Shown here: in pieces, positions 8,084 through 16,777 of the stretch
Layout: every line of letters starts with the position of its first letter
How positions within the stretch are numbered: the first letter of the stretch is position 1
Origin: Streptantibioticus cattleyicolor NRRL 8057 = DSM 46488
GTDB taxonomy: Bacteria > Actinomycetota > Actinomycetes > Streptomycetales > Streptomycetaceae
Length of the DNA: 64,000 nt
Direction: 5' to 3'
Assembly (NCBI RefSeq): GCF_000240165.1
Contig: NC_017586.1
Location: 4,278,001-4,342,000 of the forward strand
Translations under genes and position numbers: made by a program
Notes under the pieces: model-generated
What the model was told of the DNA's origin: nothing
The model's database searches: none
The model's input: the letters and a program-made list of their open reading frames with translations, nothing else

Positions 8084-8779
8084 ATGGAGACGACGAGTCG
8101 TACCGGTGGAACGGCGGGCGCCGACCGGACGGCCGAGGACCCGCGGGCGGTGGACGGTTACCTGATGGCCGCCTTTCCCTGGTACGGCCTGGACGAGGCG
8201 TTCACCGGCCCCAGATGGCTGTTGCGGGTGGGGGTCACCGCGGACGGCACGGTGGAGCACGGCTCGCTGGGCCACGGGGACACCCCGACGCTGAAGTCCT
8301 CGGTGCCCATGGGGGACCCGGCGCCCGACGCCCGACGCTTCGCGGTGGTGGTCACCCTCGCCCGGCGCCCGGTGCGGCCCAGCCCTGACGGCAGCGGGGT
8401 GCTGGAGGCCACCACGGCCGCCTCCGCCGCCTGGCTGGCCGGGGCCGGACTGCTCAGCTCCACCTGGCCGCTGCGGATGGCCCGCGGGCTGCGCCAGGCG
8501 TGGGTGGACCAGCAGACCGCGATCGCCTGGGAGCTGGCCGACGCGCTCGACGGCCCCGAGTGGTCCTCGCTGACCCTGCCGGTGGACGGCGCGCCGGTGC
8601 CGTTCCGCTACCGGGAGTCGGAGTACGGCTGGGTGGTCGCCGGATCGGCGCGCGGGGTGCACCTGGGCGCGTACGGACGCGGGATGAGCCCGTACGGCCT
8701 GGGGTTCGCGGTGGTGCGGGACATCACCGGCTACGGGACGCCCGGTGCGGTGCGCGGGGCCGCCGCCCGCCAGGGGTGA
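8084..8779 (+). CDS. Conserved actinobacterial protein of unknown function
   Basis: A 231-residue protein I do not recognise beyond conservation among streptomycetes. It has no signal peptide or clear membrane helix. The central part contains a moderately hydrophobic helix (ASAAWLAGAGLLSSTW). The C-terminal half is rich in Trp, Tyr and Gly (EYGWVVAGSARGVHLGAYGRGM). The ATG at 8084 has GGAGGAGG 9 nt upstream; a GTG at 8015 would add 23 unconvincing residues. It sits between tatB and the converging Mrp gene. Confidence 0.7.
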   Translation: METTSRTGGTAGADRTAEDPRAVDGYLMAAFPWYGLDEAFTGPRWLLRVGVTADGTVEHGSLGHGDTPTLKSSVPMGDPAPDARRFAVVVTLARRPVRPSPDGSGVLEATTAASAAWLAGAGLLSSTWPLRMARGLRQAWVDQQTAIAWELADALDGPEWSSLTLPVDGAPVPFRYRESEYGWVVAGSARGVHLGAYGRGMSPYGLGFAVVRDITGYGTPGAVRGAAARQG

Positions 8780-8818
8780 CCCCGGCGCGGGCGGCGGCCC
8801 GTGCGCCGTCCGGAACGT

Positions 8819-9997
8819 TCAGAACTTGTTGCGCGGGGTGAGCCCCAGCGACATCCCGGACAGGCCGCGCTGCCGGCCGCCGAGCTTGCCGGCCACCGTG
8901 CGCAGCGCCGCGCCGGCCGGGGAGCCGGGGTCGGTGAGGACCACCGGGCGGCCGTCGTCGCCGCCTTCGCGCAGCCGCACGTCGATCGGGATGGAGCCGA
9001 GCACCGGCACGTTGGCGCCGGTGACCTTGGTGAGCCCCTCGGCGACCCGCTGGCCGCCGCCGGTGCCGAAGACGTCCACCATCTCGCCGCAGTGCGGGCA
9101 GGGCATGCCCGACATGTTCTCGATCACGCCGACGATCTTCTGGTGGGTCTGCACCGCGATGGTGCCCGCGCGCTCGGCGACCTCGGCGGCGGCCTGCTGC
9201 GGGGTGGTCACCACCAGGATCTCGGCGTTGGGGACCAGCTGGGCCACCGAGATCGCGATGTCACCGGTGCCGGGTGGCAGGTCGAGCAGGAGGACGTCCA
9301 GGTCGCCCCAGTAGACGTCGGCGAGGAACTGCTGGAGCGCGCGGTGGAGCATCGGGCCGCGCCAGACCACCGGGGCGTTGCCGGGGGTGAACATGCCGAT
9401 GGAGATGACCTTCACGCCGTTGGCGGACGGCGGCATGATCATGTTCTCCACCTGGGTGGGCCGCCCCTCGACGCCCAGCATGCGCGGCACCGAGTGGCCG
9501 TAGATGTCGGCGTCGACCACGCCGACCTTGAGCCCGTCGGCGGCCATCGCGGCGGCCAGGTTGACGGTGACCGACGACTTGCCGACCCCGCCCTTGCCGG
9601 AGGCGACCGCGTAGACCCGGGTGAGCGAGCCGGGCCTGGCGAACGGGATCTCCCGCTCGGCCTGACCGCCGCGGAGCGAGGCCGCCAGCTCACGGCGCTG
9701 CTCGTCGCTCATCACGTCCAGCTCGACCTCGACCCCGGTGACCCCGGGGACCTTGGCCACCGCGTCGCCGACCTGCCGGGTGATGGTCTCCCGCAGCGGA
9801 CAGCCGGAGACGGTCAGGTACACGCCAACCCGTACGGTGCCGTCCGCCTCGACGCCGATCGATTTGACCATGCCCAGGTCGGTGATGGGCTTGTGGATCT
9901 CGGGGTCGTTGACCGTGGCGAGCGCGGCGCGGATCGCGTCCTCGCCGGGCGTCTCGGGCAGGCCTTGTGTCCCGGAGCCGTACGTGTCGGTAGCCAT
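8819..9997 (-). CDS. mrp: Mrp/NBP35 (ApbC) family Fe-S cluster carrier ATPase
   Basis: A 392-residue protein. The N-terminal DUF59/MIP18 domain (about residues 18-100, DPEIHKPITDLGM and VSGCPLRETI) is followed by a deviant Walker A P-loop (ASGKGGVGKSS). Asp in VVDADIYG, LLDLPPGTGD and the C-terminal CPHC pair, which bridges a labile cluster in dimers, are present. It is expected to deliver [4Fe-4S] clusters to apoproteins. The ATG at 9997 lies 7 nt behind TAACAT with no Shine-Dalgarno site, so its mRNA may be leaderless. It lies with DUF1003 and MgtE-N genes, as in mycobacteria. Confidence 0.95.
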   Translation of the reverse strand: MATDTYGSGTQGLPETPGEDAIRAALATVNDPEIHKPITDLGMVKSIGVEADGTVRVGVYLTVSGCPLRETITRQVGDAVAKVPGVTGVEVELDVMSDEQRRELAASLRGGQAEREIPFARPGSLTRVYAVASGKGGVGKSSVTVNLAAAMAADGLKVGVVDADIYGHSVPRMLGVEGRPTQVENMIMPPSANGVKVISIGMFTPGNAPVVWRGPMLHRALQQFLADVYWGDLDVLLLDLPPGTGDIAISVAQLVPNAEILVVTTPQQAAAEVAERAGTIAVQTHQKIVGVIENMSGMPCPHCGEMVDVFGTGGGQRVAEGLTKVTGANVPVLGSIPIDVRLREGGDDGRPVVLTDPGSPAGAALRTVAGKLGGRQRGLSGMSLGLTPRNKF

Positions 9998-10007
9998 ACG
10001 ACCGATG

Positions 10008-10601
10008 TTACGGCGCCTCGGGCGGCGAGCCGTCGTCGCCTTCGTCACGCCGGTCGCGGCGGTGGCGCTCGACGTCGGCGTAGACGCGTTCCTCCAGTTC
10101 CTTGATCATGTCCTGGAGTTCGGAGCGGATCCAGTCGCGGGTGGCCACCTCGCCCAGGTTCATCCGCAGCGCGGCGATCTCCCGGGTGAGGTACTCGGTG
10201 TCGGCGATGGAGCGCTCGTTCTGCCTGCGGTCCTGCTCCAGGTTGACCCGGTCGCGGTCGTCCTGCCGGTTCTGCGCCAGCAGGATCAGCGGGGCCGCGT
10301 AGGACGCCTGCAACGACAGCGCCAGCGTCAGGAAGATGAACGGGTACGTGTCGAAGCGCAGATCACGCGGGGCCGAGACGTTCCAGATGATCCACACGAT
10401 GATGACCACGGTCATCCAGACGATGAACCGTCCGGTTCCCAGGAACCGCGCGATGCGTTCACTCATCCGCCCGAACGCCTCCGGGTCCCAGGCGGGCAGC
10501 AGACTGCGGCGCGGTGCCCGCGGCTGGTCCAGCCGCACCCGGGAACGCGGCGGCGCGGCGGTGGCGCCCAGCGCCGGCTTGGTCCGCTCAGTGCTGCTCA
10601 T
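10008..10601 (-). CDS. DUF1003 membrane protein
   Basis: A 197-residue protein with the DUF1003 core: an amphipathic region (SERIARFLGTGRFIVW), two closely spaced membrane helices (about residues 59-75 and 86-108) and the loop motif PFIFLTLALSLQASYAAPLIL. A long charged coiled coil (NRQDDRDRVNLEQDRRQNER) ends the protein. Function is unknown. It overlaps the upstream MgtE-N gene by 14 bp, so the two are probably co-translated and may act together. Its end lies only 10 bp from the Mrp gene start. Confidence 0.9.
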   Translation of the reverse strand: MSSTERTKPALGATAAPPRSRVRLDQPRAPRRSLLPAWDPEAFGRMSERIARFLGTGRFIVWMTVVIIVWIIWNVSAPRDLRFDTYPFIFLTLALSLQASYAAPLILLAQNRQDDRDRVNLEQDRRQNERSIADTEYLTREIAALRMNLGEVATRDWIRSELQDMIKELEERVYADVERHRRDRRDEGDDGSPPEAP

Positions 10602-11895
10602 CGGTGGCCTCCCGCAGCCCCGGCACGGGGGTCAGCCCGGTCGTCGTGTCGTGGGCCGCCGAGTCCCGCCAGTCCTCCGGCAGCAGATGGTCGAGCACGT
10701 CGTCGACGGTGACCGCGCCCAGCAGCGACCCGCTCTCGTCGACCACCGGCGCGGCCACCATGTTGTACGTGGCGAGATAGCTGGTGACCGCGGGCAGCGA
10801 GGTGTCCGGCGGCAGCGGACGCAGGTCGGTGTCGACGATCGAGCCGACCAGGGTGAACGGCGGATCACGCAGCAGCCGCTGGAAGTGGACCACCCCCAGG
10901 TACTTGCCGGTCGGCGTTTCGTCCGGCGGGCGGCACACGTACACCTGCGCGGCGAGCGCCGGCGACAGGTCCTTGTTCCGTACCCGGGCGAGCGCGTCGG
11001 CGACCGTGGCGTCCGGGCGCAGCACGATCGGCTCGGTGGTCATCAGGCCGCCCGCGGTGCGCTCCTCGTAGGTCAGCAGCCGGCGCAGCGGGGCGGCGTC
11101 CTGCGGGCGCATCAGCTCCAGCAGCCGCTCCTTGTCCTCCTCCGGCAGCTCGGACAGCAGGTCGGCGGCGTCGTCGGGGTCCATCGCCTCCAGCACGTCC
11201 GCGGCGCGCTCCTCGGCCAGCTTGCCCAGGATCTCCACCTGGTCGTCCTCGGGCAGCTCCTCCAGCACGTCGGCGAGGCGGTCGTCGTCGAGGGCGGCGG
11301 CCACCTCGGCGCGGCGCTTGGCCGACAGATGGTGGAGCACGTTGGCCAGGTCGGCGGGGCGCAACTGCTCGAAGGTGGCGAGCAAGGTGGCCGCGCCCTG
11401 CCCCTGTTCCTCGGCGGAGAACCCGGTCACCGCCGACCACTCCACGGTCAGCGCCTCCCCGCGCCGGCGCAATGGGCCGCCCTTGCCGCGCCGTACGAAG
11501 ACCTTGTCGATCTCCCACTCGCGGCGGGCCGGCAGCTGCACCATGGCCACGTCCAGCACGGTGACCTCCTCTCCGCCGTCCACCAGGCGCACCCGCCGGT
11601 CCAGCAGCTCGCCCAGGACCAGCGTCTCGGCGGCGCGCTGCTCGAACCGGCGCAGGTTGACCACCCCGGTGGTGATCACCTGCCCGGACTCCAGGCTGGT
11701 GACCCGGGTCATCGGCAGGAAGATCCGGCGCCGGCTGACCACCTCGACCACCAGGCCGAGCACCCGCGGCGGCAGCTTGCCGACCCGCAGTATGACGACG
11801 ACGTCCCGTACCCGGCCGACCTCGTCGCCGTTCGGGTCGAAGACGGCGACCCCCGACAGATGCGAGATGAACACCCGTGGGGCCCCTGCGACCAT
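10588..11895 (-). CDS. Soluble MgtE N-domain/CBS-domain protein with PRC-barrel-like N-terminus
   Basis: This 435-residue protein resembles the cytosolic half of an MgtE magnesium channel. Residues about 8-90 form a PRC-barrel-like beta domain (GVAVFDPNGDEVGRVRDVVV). The superhelical MgtE-N repeats follow (LEELPEDDQVEILGKL, MDPDDAADLLSELP). A CBS pair begins near AGGLMTTEPIVLRPD and ends at AVTVDDVLDHLL. The five-helix channel domain of MgtE is absent and no membrane helix is visible. The ATG at 11895 has GGAGG 6 nt upstream. The likely role is Mg/nucleotide sensing, perhaps with the coupled DUF1003 membrane protein; that is inference. Confidence 0.9.
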   Translation of the reverse strand: MVAGAPRVFISHLSGVAVFDPNGDEVGRVRDVVVILRVGKLPPRVLGLVVEVVSRRRIFLPMTRVTSLESGQVITTGVVNLRRFEQRAAETLVLGELLDRRVRLVDGGEEVTVLDVAMVQLPARREWEIDKVFVRRGKGGPLRRRGEALTVEWSAVTGFSAEEQGQGAATLLATFEQLRPADLANVLHHLSAKRRAEVAAALDDDRLADVLEELPEDDQVEILGKLAEERAADVLEAMDPDDAADLLSELPEEDKERLLELMRPQDAAPLRRLLTYEERTAGGLMTTEPIVLRPDATVADALARVRNKDLSPALAAQVYVCRPPDETPTGKYLGVVHFQRLLRDPPFTLVGSIVDTDLRPLPPDTSLPAVTSYLATYNMVAAPVVDESGSLLGAVTVDDVLDHLLPEDWRDSAAHDTTTGLTPVPGLREATDEQH

Positions 11896-12130
11896 GCCGA
11901 GCCTCCGTTGCGGTATGCGCGCGCCGCGCCTGCCGGTACGACGCGCGTGTGGTGTGCGGATGATGGGGCCGATCTCGTCAACGGTCCCGGACCGAACAGA
12001 AGATCAGTCGTAAGACTAACCGCCCGGCGCGGCCGGGTCGCGGCGCGCCTACCCGTGGGCGCGCGGGCGGACACCCACCGCCCTCGGCTGCGGTAGCTTC
12101 GGTGGCCGACCGGAACGGAAGGGAGCGCGG

Positions 12131-12826
12131 GTGATCGCCGGACGGGTCGGGTCCGCGGGGTTGGCGGTGGTGTGCGCGGGGCTGCTGGCCGCCGGGTGCG
12201 CCGGCGACCCCGACGAGGGCACCAACGGGGTGGGCAGACTGCCCGCGCCGACGATAGTGCGCCAGGCCCGGGACGCCGCCGAGCACGCCGACACCGTACG
12301 GCTGACCGGCTCGGTGGTCAGCCGGGGGCGCACCTACCGGCTCGACATGCGGCTCGCCCCGGACGGCGGCACCGGCCAGGTGGCCACCGACCGGCGGACC
12401 TTCACCCTGCTGCGGGTCGGCGGCGACCTCTACCTCAAGGGCGGCGCCGGCTTCTACGACCACGCCCAGCCGTCCGCCGCCGCCGCGCTCACCGGCAAGT
12501 ACGTCAAGGTGCCGGCCGGCGACCCGGCCTACCGCGAACTGTCCGGCTTCACCGACAAGAAGAGCCTGCTGGACGGGCTCTTCGCGCTCGGCGGCCACCC
12601 CGCCCGCGGCGACCACCGCACCGTGGCCGGCGTCCGCACCGTCGCCGTCACCGCCGACGCCGGCACGCTGGACGTCTCGCTGGAGGGGCTGCCGTACCCG
12701 GTGCGCTACCAACGGGCCGGCGGCGCCGGATCGCTCCGGCTGGCCGACTGGGGCGAGCCGGTCGCGGTACGGGCGCCACGCCGCGGTGACGTGGTCGACT
12801 ACGGCCGGCAGATCAGCGCGGGGTGA
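12131..12826 (+). CDS. Secreted lipoprotein, LppX/LprG-like fold possible
   Basis: A 231-residue protein with a lipoprotein signal peptide: an Arg near the N-terminus, a hydrophobic core and the lipobox LLAAGC with Cys23 as the lipidated residue. The mature part has the alternating strands seen in actinobacterial LolA/LppX-like lipoproteins (VRLTGSVVSRGRTYRLDMRL, YLKGGAGFYD). That assignment rests on pattern only. The GTG start at 12131 has AAGGGAG 6 nt upstream. Its 3' end overlaps the converging gene by 14 bp. Confidence 0.75.
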   Translation: MIAGRVGSAGLAVVCAGLLAAGCAGDPDEGTNGVGRLPAPTIVRQARDAAEHADTVRLTGSVVSRGRTYRLDMRLAPDGGTGQVATDRRTFTLLRVGGDLYLKGGAGFYDHAQPSAAAALTGKYVKVPAGDPAYRELSGFTDKKSLLDGLFALGGHPARGDHRTVAGVRTVAVTADAGTLDVSLEGLPYPVRYQRAGGAGSLRLADWGEPVAVRAPRRGDVVDYGRQISAG

Positions 12827-13343
12827 CCCCGCGGCGCCGCAGGAGCAGCTTGGGCAGGGCCGCCGGGACCGGGCGGCGGGTGGTGGCCGGCGAGGGGACC
12901 GGGGCGGCGGCCCCGCTGCCGTCCGGCATCGCCCCGGGCGTCTCGGTGGGCGGCCCGGACGGCTCCAGCCGCAGCACCCGGCACTCCCGGGCCCACCGCC
13001 GCGGCATGGTGTCGGCGTCCGGGGCGTTGAGCCGCTTGCCCTTCAGCTCCTCGACGGCGGCCGTCCACGCCTCGCCGTCCGGCGGCAGGGCGACGACCCG
13101 GGCCGGGAAGGACACCAGCCGCCCGCCCTTGTCCTTGCTGCGGACGGTCACCGTCGCCGTGCCGCCGTCCGCCAGCCCCGGCAACGGCTGCTCGCCGGGC
13201 CCGTCACCGACCACGCAGACGGCCCCGTCGTGCCAGACGTGCCACAGCGCCGTCGTCCTCCCCTCCGCCCCGCGCACCCACACCAGCCCCGACTTCTTGG
13301 CGGCCTCCTCGACGAGCGCGCGGCCCAGCAGCATGTCGTCCAT
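12813..13343 (-). CDS. Conserved protein, possible FMN-binding split-barrel fold
   Basis: A 176-residue soluble protein. The first 110 residues read as a small beta barrel (GLVWVRGAEGRTTALWHVWHDG, AVCVVGDG, ATVTVRSKDKGGRLVSFPARV) like pyridoxamine-oxidase-type proteins. The family call is tentative. The C-terminal third is Pro/Ala-rich and ends in a basic stretch (LLLRRRGVTPR). The ATG at 13343 lies exactly 6 nt behind TAGGCT with no Shine-Dalgarno site, suggesting a leaderless mRNA. It is divergent from the EamA exporter. Confidence 0.7.
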   Translation of the reverse strand: MDDMLLGRALVEEAAKKSGLVWVRGAEGRTTALWHVWHDGAVCVVGDGPGEQPLPGLADGGTATVTVRSKDKGGRLVSFPARVVALPPDGEAWTAAVEELKGKRLNAPDADTMPRRWARECRVLRLEPSGPPTETPGAMPDGSGAAAPVPSPATTRRPVPAALPKLLLRRRGVTPR

Positions 13344-13414
13344 GCGGCCAGCCTAGTGGGGGGTGGATGAGGGGCCACTACGGGCGGATCCGGCGCCCGC
13401 ACTACGCTGAACGG

Positions 13415-14389
13415 GTGCGCGCCTCACCCCGTTCCTCCCTGCCCTCGGCCGTCGTTCCGCGGAGCGGAGGCGGGGAGCCGGACGGGGCGGGTGGACGCCG
13501 GGTCGACCTGGTGCTGCTGGCGGTGGCGATCTGCGGGGTGTCGCTGTCGGCCCCGCTGATCGCGGCGACCGCGGCGCCGGCGCTGGCCATCGCGTTCTGG
13601 CGCAACGCCATGGCGGTGGGCGTGATGTCGCCGTTCGTGCTGGTGCGCAACCGTGCGGAGCTGCGCGGGATGGGGCGGCGGGCGGTCGGGCTGTCGGCGG
13701 CGGCCGGGGTGGTGCTCGCGGTGCACTTCGGGCTGTGGCTGCCGAGTCTGTCGATGACCTCGGTGGCCTCCTCCACGGCGCTGGTGACGACGACCCCGAT
13801 CTGGACCACGGTGCTGCTGCGGCTGCGCGGGCAGCGGCGGCCGGGGCTGGTGTGGGCCGGTGGCGCGCTGGCCGTGCTGGGCGTGGCCGTCCTGTCGGGG
13901 CTGGACTTCTCCGCCTCGCCACGGGCGCTGGCCGGGGACGCGCTGGCGCTCGGCGGCGGGATGGCGGCGGCCGGGTACGTGCTGCTCGGCGCCGAGGTGC
14001 GGCGCACGGTGGGCACGGCCGCGTACACCTACGTCTGCTACGCCACCACGGCGCTGGCGCTGCTGGTGGCGTGCCTGGTCTCCGGCGCGTCGCCGTTCGC
14101 CGGCTACCCGGCGGCGACCTGGGGCAAGCTGGCGGCGCTGACGGTGGCCGCGCAGTTGCTCGGGCATTCGCTGCTCAACCGGGTGGTGCGCGGGCTGGGC
14201 CCGTCGGTGACCTCCACCGCGATCCTGCTGGAGACGCCGGGCGCGGCGCTGGTCGCCGCCGTGTGGCTGGGCCAACGGCCGCCGGTGGCCGCCTACCCGG
14301 CGCTGCTGCTGGTGCTCGCCGGGCTGGCCCTGGTGATCCTCGCCGACCGCCGGGGGAGCGCCACCGCCACCCCCGAACCGGGCGTGTGA
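13415..14389 (+). CDS. EamA/DMT family transporter
   Basis: A 324-residue integral membrane protein with about ten helices in two EamA repeats. The first begins VDLVLLAVAICGVSLSAPLI and the second ALAGDALALGGGMAAAGYVL. FWRNAMAVG and the MTSVASSTALVTTTPIW segment are typical of drug/metabolite exporters; the substrate cannot be predicted. I chose the GTG at 13415 because TACGCT lies 6 nt before it, consistent with a leaderless transcript. An ATG at 13367 would add 16 polar residues. Confidence 0.85.
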   Translation: MRASPRSSLPSAVVPRSGGGEPDGAGGRRVDLVLLAVAICGVSLSAPLIAATAAPALAIAFWRNAMAVGVMSPFVLVRNRAELRGMGRRAVGLSAAAGVVLAVHFGLWLPSLSMTSVASSTALVTTTPIWTTVLLRLRGQRRPGLVWAGGALAVLGVAVLSGLDFSASPRALAGDALALGGGMAAAGYVLLGAEVRRTVGTAAYTYVCYATTALALLVACLVSGASPFAGYPAATWGKLAALTVAAQLLGHSLLNRVVRGLGPSVTSTAILLETPGAALVAAVWLGQRPPVAAYPALLLVLAGLALVILADRRGSATATPEPGV

Positions 14390-14402
14390 GGCGGTACCGC
14401 GG

Positions 14403-15521
14403 CTACAGCCAGCCGTTGCGCCGGAAGCCGCGGTGGATGGCGGCGCAGACCACGACCATGGAGACGAGCACCACGTAGTAGCCGTAGCGGGTGTGCAGTT
14501 CGGGCATGTGGTCGAAGTTCATCCCGTAGACCCCGGTGATCATCGTGGGGACGGCGAGGATGGCCGCCCACGCGGTGATCTTGCGCATGTCCTCGTTCTG
14601 CGCGACGGTCGCCTGGGCCAGGTTGGCCTGGAGGATGGAGTTGAGCAGGTCGTCGAAGCCCACCACCTGCTCGTGGACGCGCACCAGGTGGTCGGCGACG
14701 TCCCGGAAGTACTTCTGGATGCCGGGGTCGACCACCGGCAGCGGGCGCTCGCTGAGCAGTTGCAGCGGACGCATCAGCGGGGTGACCGCGCGCTTGAATT
14801 CCAGCACCTCGCGCTTGAGTTGGTAGATCCGGCCGGCCGTGGTGTCGGCGCCGGAGGTGGCGGTGTCGGAGAAGACATCGATCTCCACCTCGTCGATGTC
14901 GCTCTGCACCGCGTCGCAGACCGCGAGGTAGTCGTCGACCACCCGGTCGGAGATCGCGTGCAGCACCGCGCTGGGCCCCTTGACCAGCAGCTCCGGCTCG
15001 TCCTCCAGCCGGTGCCGCAGCGCCCGCAGCGAGCCGTGGCCGCCGTGCCGGACGGTGATGACGAAGTCGGGGCCGGTGAAGACCATCACCTCGCCGGTCT
15101 CCACCACCTCGCTGGTGGCCGTCAGTTCGGCGTGCTCGACGTAGCGGATCGTCTTGAACACGGTGAACAGCGTGTCGTCGTACCGCTCCAGCTTGGGCCG
15201 CTGGTGGGCGTGGACGGCGTCCTCCACGGCCAGCGGGTGGAGGCCGAACTCCCCGGCGAGACCGGCCAGTTCGCGCTCGCCCGGCTCGTGCAGCCCGATC
15301 CACACGAAGCCCTCCCCGGCGCCTCGGACCCGTTCCAGCGCCTCGCGCGGGGTGAGCCGTTCGGCACAGCGGCGCCCACCGGTGTAGACGGCGCAGTCGA
15401 CCACCGAGTCGCCCAGGGCGTCGGCCCCGGCGCGCGGGGCGGCACCGGAACCGGCGGCGTAGGCATCGCCCTTGCGCAGGGCCGGGCGGACCACGGCACG
15501 CAGATCGCGCATCATCGACAT
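14403..15521 (-). CDS. corA: CorA-like magnesium/cobalt transporter
   Basis: A 372-residue CorA protein. The large N-terminal cytosolic funnel domain (WIGLHEP, LHPLAVEDAVHAHQRPKLERYDD split as two motifs) is followed by a long helix and two C-terminal membrane helices. The selectivity motif GVYGMNF is intact. The ATG at 15521 lies 6 nt after AAGGAG; an earlier GTG (15536) overlaps that site and is unlikely. It converges tightly (13 bp) on the EamA gene. The long 5' leader has hairpins (for example 15724-15745), but I recognise no known Mg riboswitch. Confidence 0.93.
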   Translation of the reverse strand: MSMMRDLRAVVRPALRKGDAYAAGSGAAPRAGADALGDSVVDCAVYTGGRRCAERLTPREALERVRGAGEGFVWIGLHEPGERELAGLAGEFGLHPLAVEDAVHAHQRPKLERYDDTLFTVFKTIRYVEHAELTATSEVVETGEVMVFTGPDFVITVRHGGHGSLRALRHRLEDEPELLVKGPSAVLHAISDRVVDDYLAVCDAVQSDIDEVEIDVFSDTATSGADTTAGRIYQLKREVLEFKRAVTPLMRPLQLLSERPLPVVDPGIQKYFRDVADHLVRVHEQVVGFDDLLNSILQANLAQATVAQNEDMRKITAWAAILAVPTMITGVYGMNFDHMPELHTRYGYYVVLVSMVVVCAAIHRGFRRNGWL

Positions 15522-16064
15522 GGCAAGCTCCTTCACGGGCCGGCCGCCGGGACGGTCGGCGGCGCCTGGCCGAACGGGGACGTTTCGGCAACTGCGGGAA
15601 AGGGCGCTCTTCCCGAGGAGCGGGCCGCCTCGGCCGTCGCCCCGCGACCGCGTCCGGTACGCCGGCCTACCCGCGCGTGGAACGGATCGCGGGACGGACG
15701 GAGCCGGTGACGTGCCGCGGGGTTACCCGGCTGTGGGGCCGGGTAGGGGGACGACGCCTGGAGTCGACGGAGCCGGTGCTTCACGCGGCCGACGGGCGCA
15801 CGGCCGATGCCATGGACGGCCGGCGAGGGCCGGCATCGCGGGGGATCGGTGCGTCAGGCGGACAGGGACGCTCGGCGGGAAGAGCTGCCGGTACTGCACG
15901 GTCGACTGGGATCCATCGCAGCCCCACCTCCTCCGGCCGGTCCCCGCCAGGGGATTGTCCAACAGGAGCCGCCGGAACACCGGCGGCCAGCGATCCACCT
16001 TATCAAGGGGGCACCCCGTCACCATGCCGTTTTGCCTGTTCGATACGGGCTCTATGCTCCCCGT
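15522..16064. other. 543-bp intergenic region between corA and the SUFU gene
   Basis: No reading frame here has convincing protein character. It holds the corA 5' leader on the minus strand, including an 8-bp-stem hairpin at 15724-15745 and a CGATGCC/GGCATCG pair at 15805-15838. On the plus strand it holds the promoter of the SUFU gene. No recognised riboswitch core is visible. Confidence 0.5.
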
Positions 16065-16066
16065 AT
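16043..16066 (+). promoter_or_regulatory. Promoter with symmetrical operator-like repeat, SUFU gene
   Basis: TATGCT at 16053-16058 lies 6 nt before the ATG at 16065. TTGCCT at 16032-16037 is a possible -35 with a short 15-nt spacer. ATACGGG (16043-16049) and CCCGTAT (16060-16066) form a perfect inverted repeat centred on the -10 element, as expected for an autorepressor or other operator. Confidence 0.45.
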
Positions 16067-16679
16067 GGCTGACGATGCGCGCCCCCCGGCGGACGCCGAT
16101 GTGCTGGAGCTGACGGAACGACGGCTGCGTGCGGCCCTCGGCGAACCCGACGCCCGCGCGGCGGTGACGTTCCTGGGCACCGAACGCATCGAGGTGCTGC
16201 GCTTCGCCGACGGCGACGTGATCCGCTACGCCACGCTCGGCATGGCCCGGCAGCCGATGAGCGACCCCACCGCCCCGACCGCCGACCCGTTCCGCGGCCC
16301 CCGGGCCGAACTGGTGCTGTCGGTACGGGGCGGCAGGGCCGACACCGACAAGGTGCTGCGCCCGCTGGCCGTGCTCGCCGCCACCCCGCAGGTCGAGGGC
16401 GTCGTGGTGGCCCCGGGCGCCTCGCTCGACCTGGGCGAGCCGCTATGGCCCGGGGCGCCGTTCTCCGCCGTGCTGGTCGCCGAGCCCGGCGGGCTGGTGG
16501 CCGACCTGGAGCTGCCGGAGCCGATGGAGGCGGTGCGGTTCTTCCCGCTGCTGCCGATGACCGCCAACGAGGCCGCCTGGAAGCGGGTGCACGGCGCCGC
16601 GGCCCTCCAGGAACGCTGGCTGGCGGCCGGCACCGACCTGCGGGACCCGCTGCGCGCCCCGGTGCCGCTGGCCGGCTGA
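16065..16679 (+). CDS. Suppressor of fused (SUFU) domain protein
   Basis: A 204-residue protein of the bacterial SUFU family, named for the eukaryotic Hedgehog regulator but of unknown bacterial function. Visible family features are the central beta sheet (RAELVLSVRGG), a Pro-rich loop after DLGEPLWPGAPFSAVLV, and the C-terminal FFPLLPMTANEAAWKRVHG. Related proteins appear among immunity-like polymorphic-toxin genes, but there is no toxin nearby. The ATG at 16065 sits 6 nt after TATGCT without a ribosome-binding site, so a leaderless mRNA is likely. Confidence 0.8.
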   Translation: MADDARPPADADVLELTERRLRAALGEPDARAAVTFLGTERIEVLRFADGDVIRYATLGMARQPMSDPTAPTADPFRGPRAELVLSVRGGRADTDKVLRPLAVLAATPQVEGVVVAPGASLDLGEPLWPGAPFSAVLVAEPGGLVADLELPEPMEAVRFFPLLPMTANEAAWKRVHGAAALQERWLAAGTDLRDPLRAPVPLAG

Positions 16680-16777
16680 CCCCCGCCGGGCCGCCCCCGC
16701 CGGGCCGCCCCGGCGACCCGCTGCGGACGGGTGATCGTCCTTGACGCGGCCTGCCGCGGAGAGGACCGTGGGGCGCT

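Noticed and set aside
15522-15800. M-box type magnesium riboswitch upstream of corA
   Set aside because: Hairpins are present but I cannot recognise the conserved core; a covariance search would be needed to claim it.
15533-16025. Open frames within the corA-SUFU gap
   Set aside because: Arg/Pro-rich, no ribosome sites, no conserved character; the gap is better read as leader and promoter DNA.
16681-16710. Short tandem CCGCCGGGCC repeat after the SUFU gene
   Set aside because: Two copies only, in a G+C-rich spacer; chance is a sufficient explanation.
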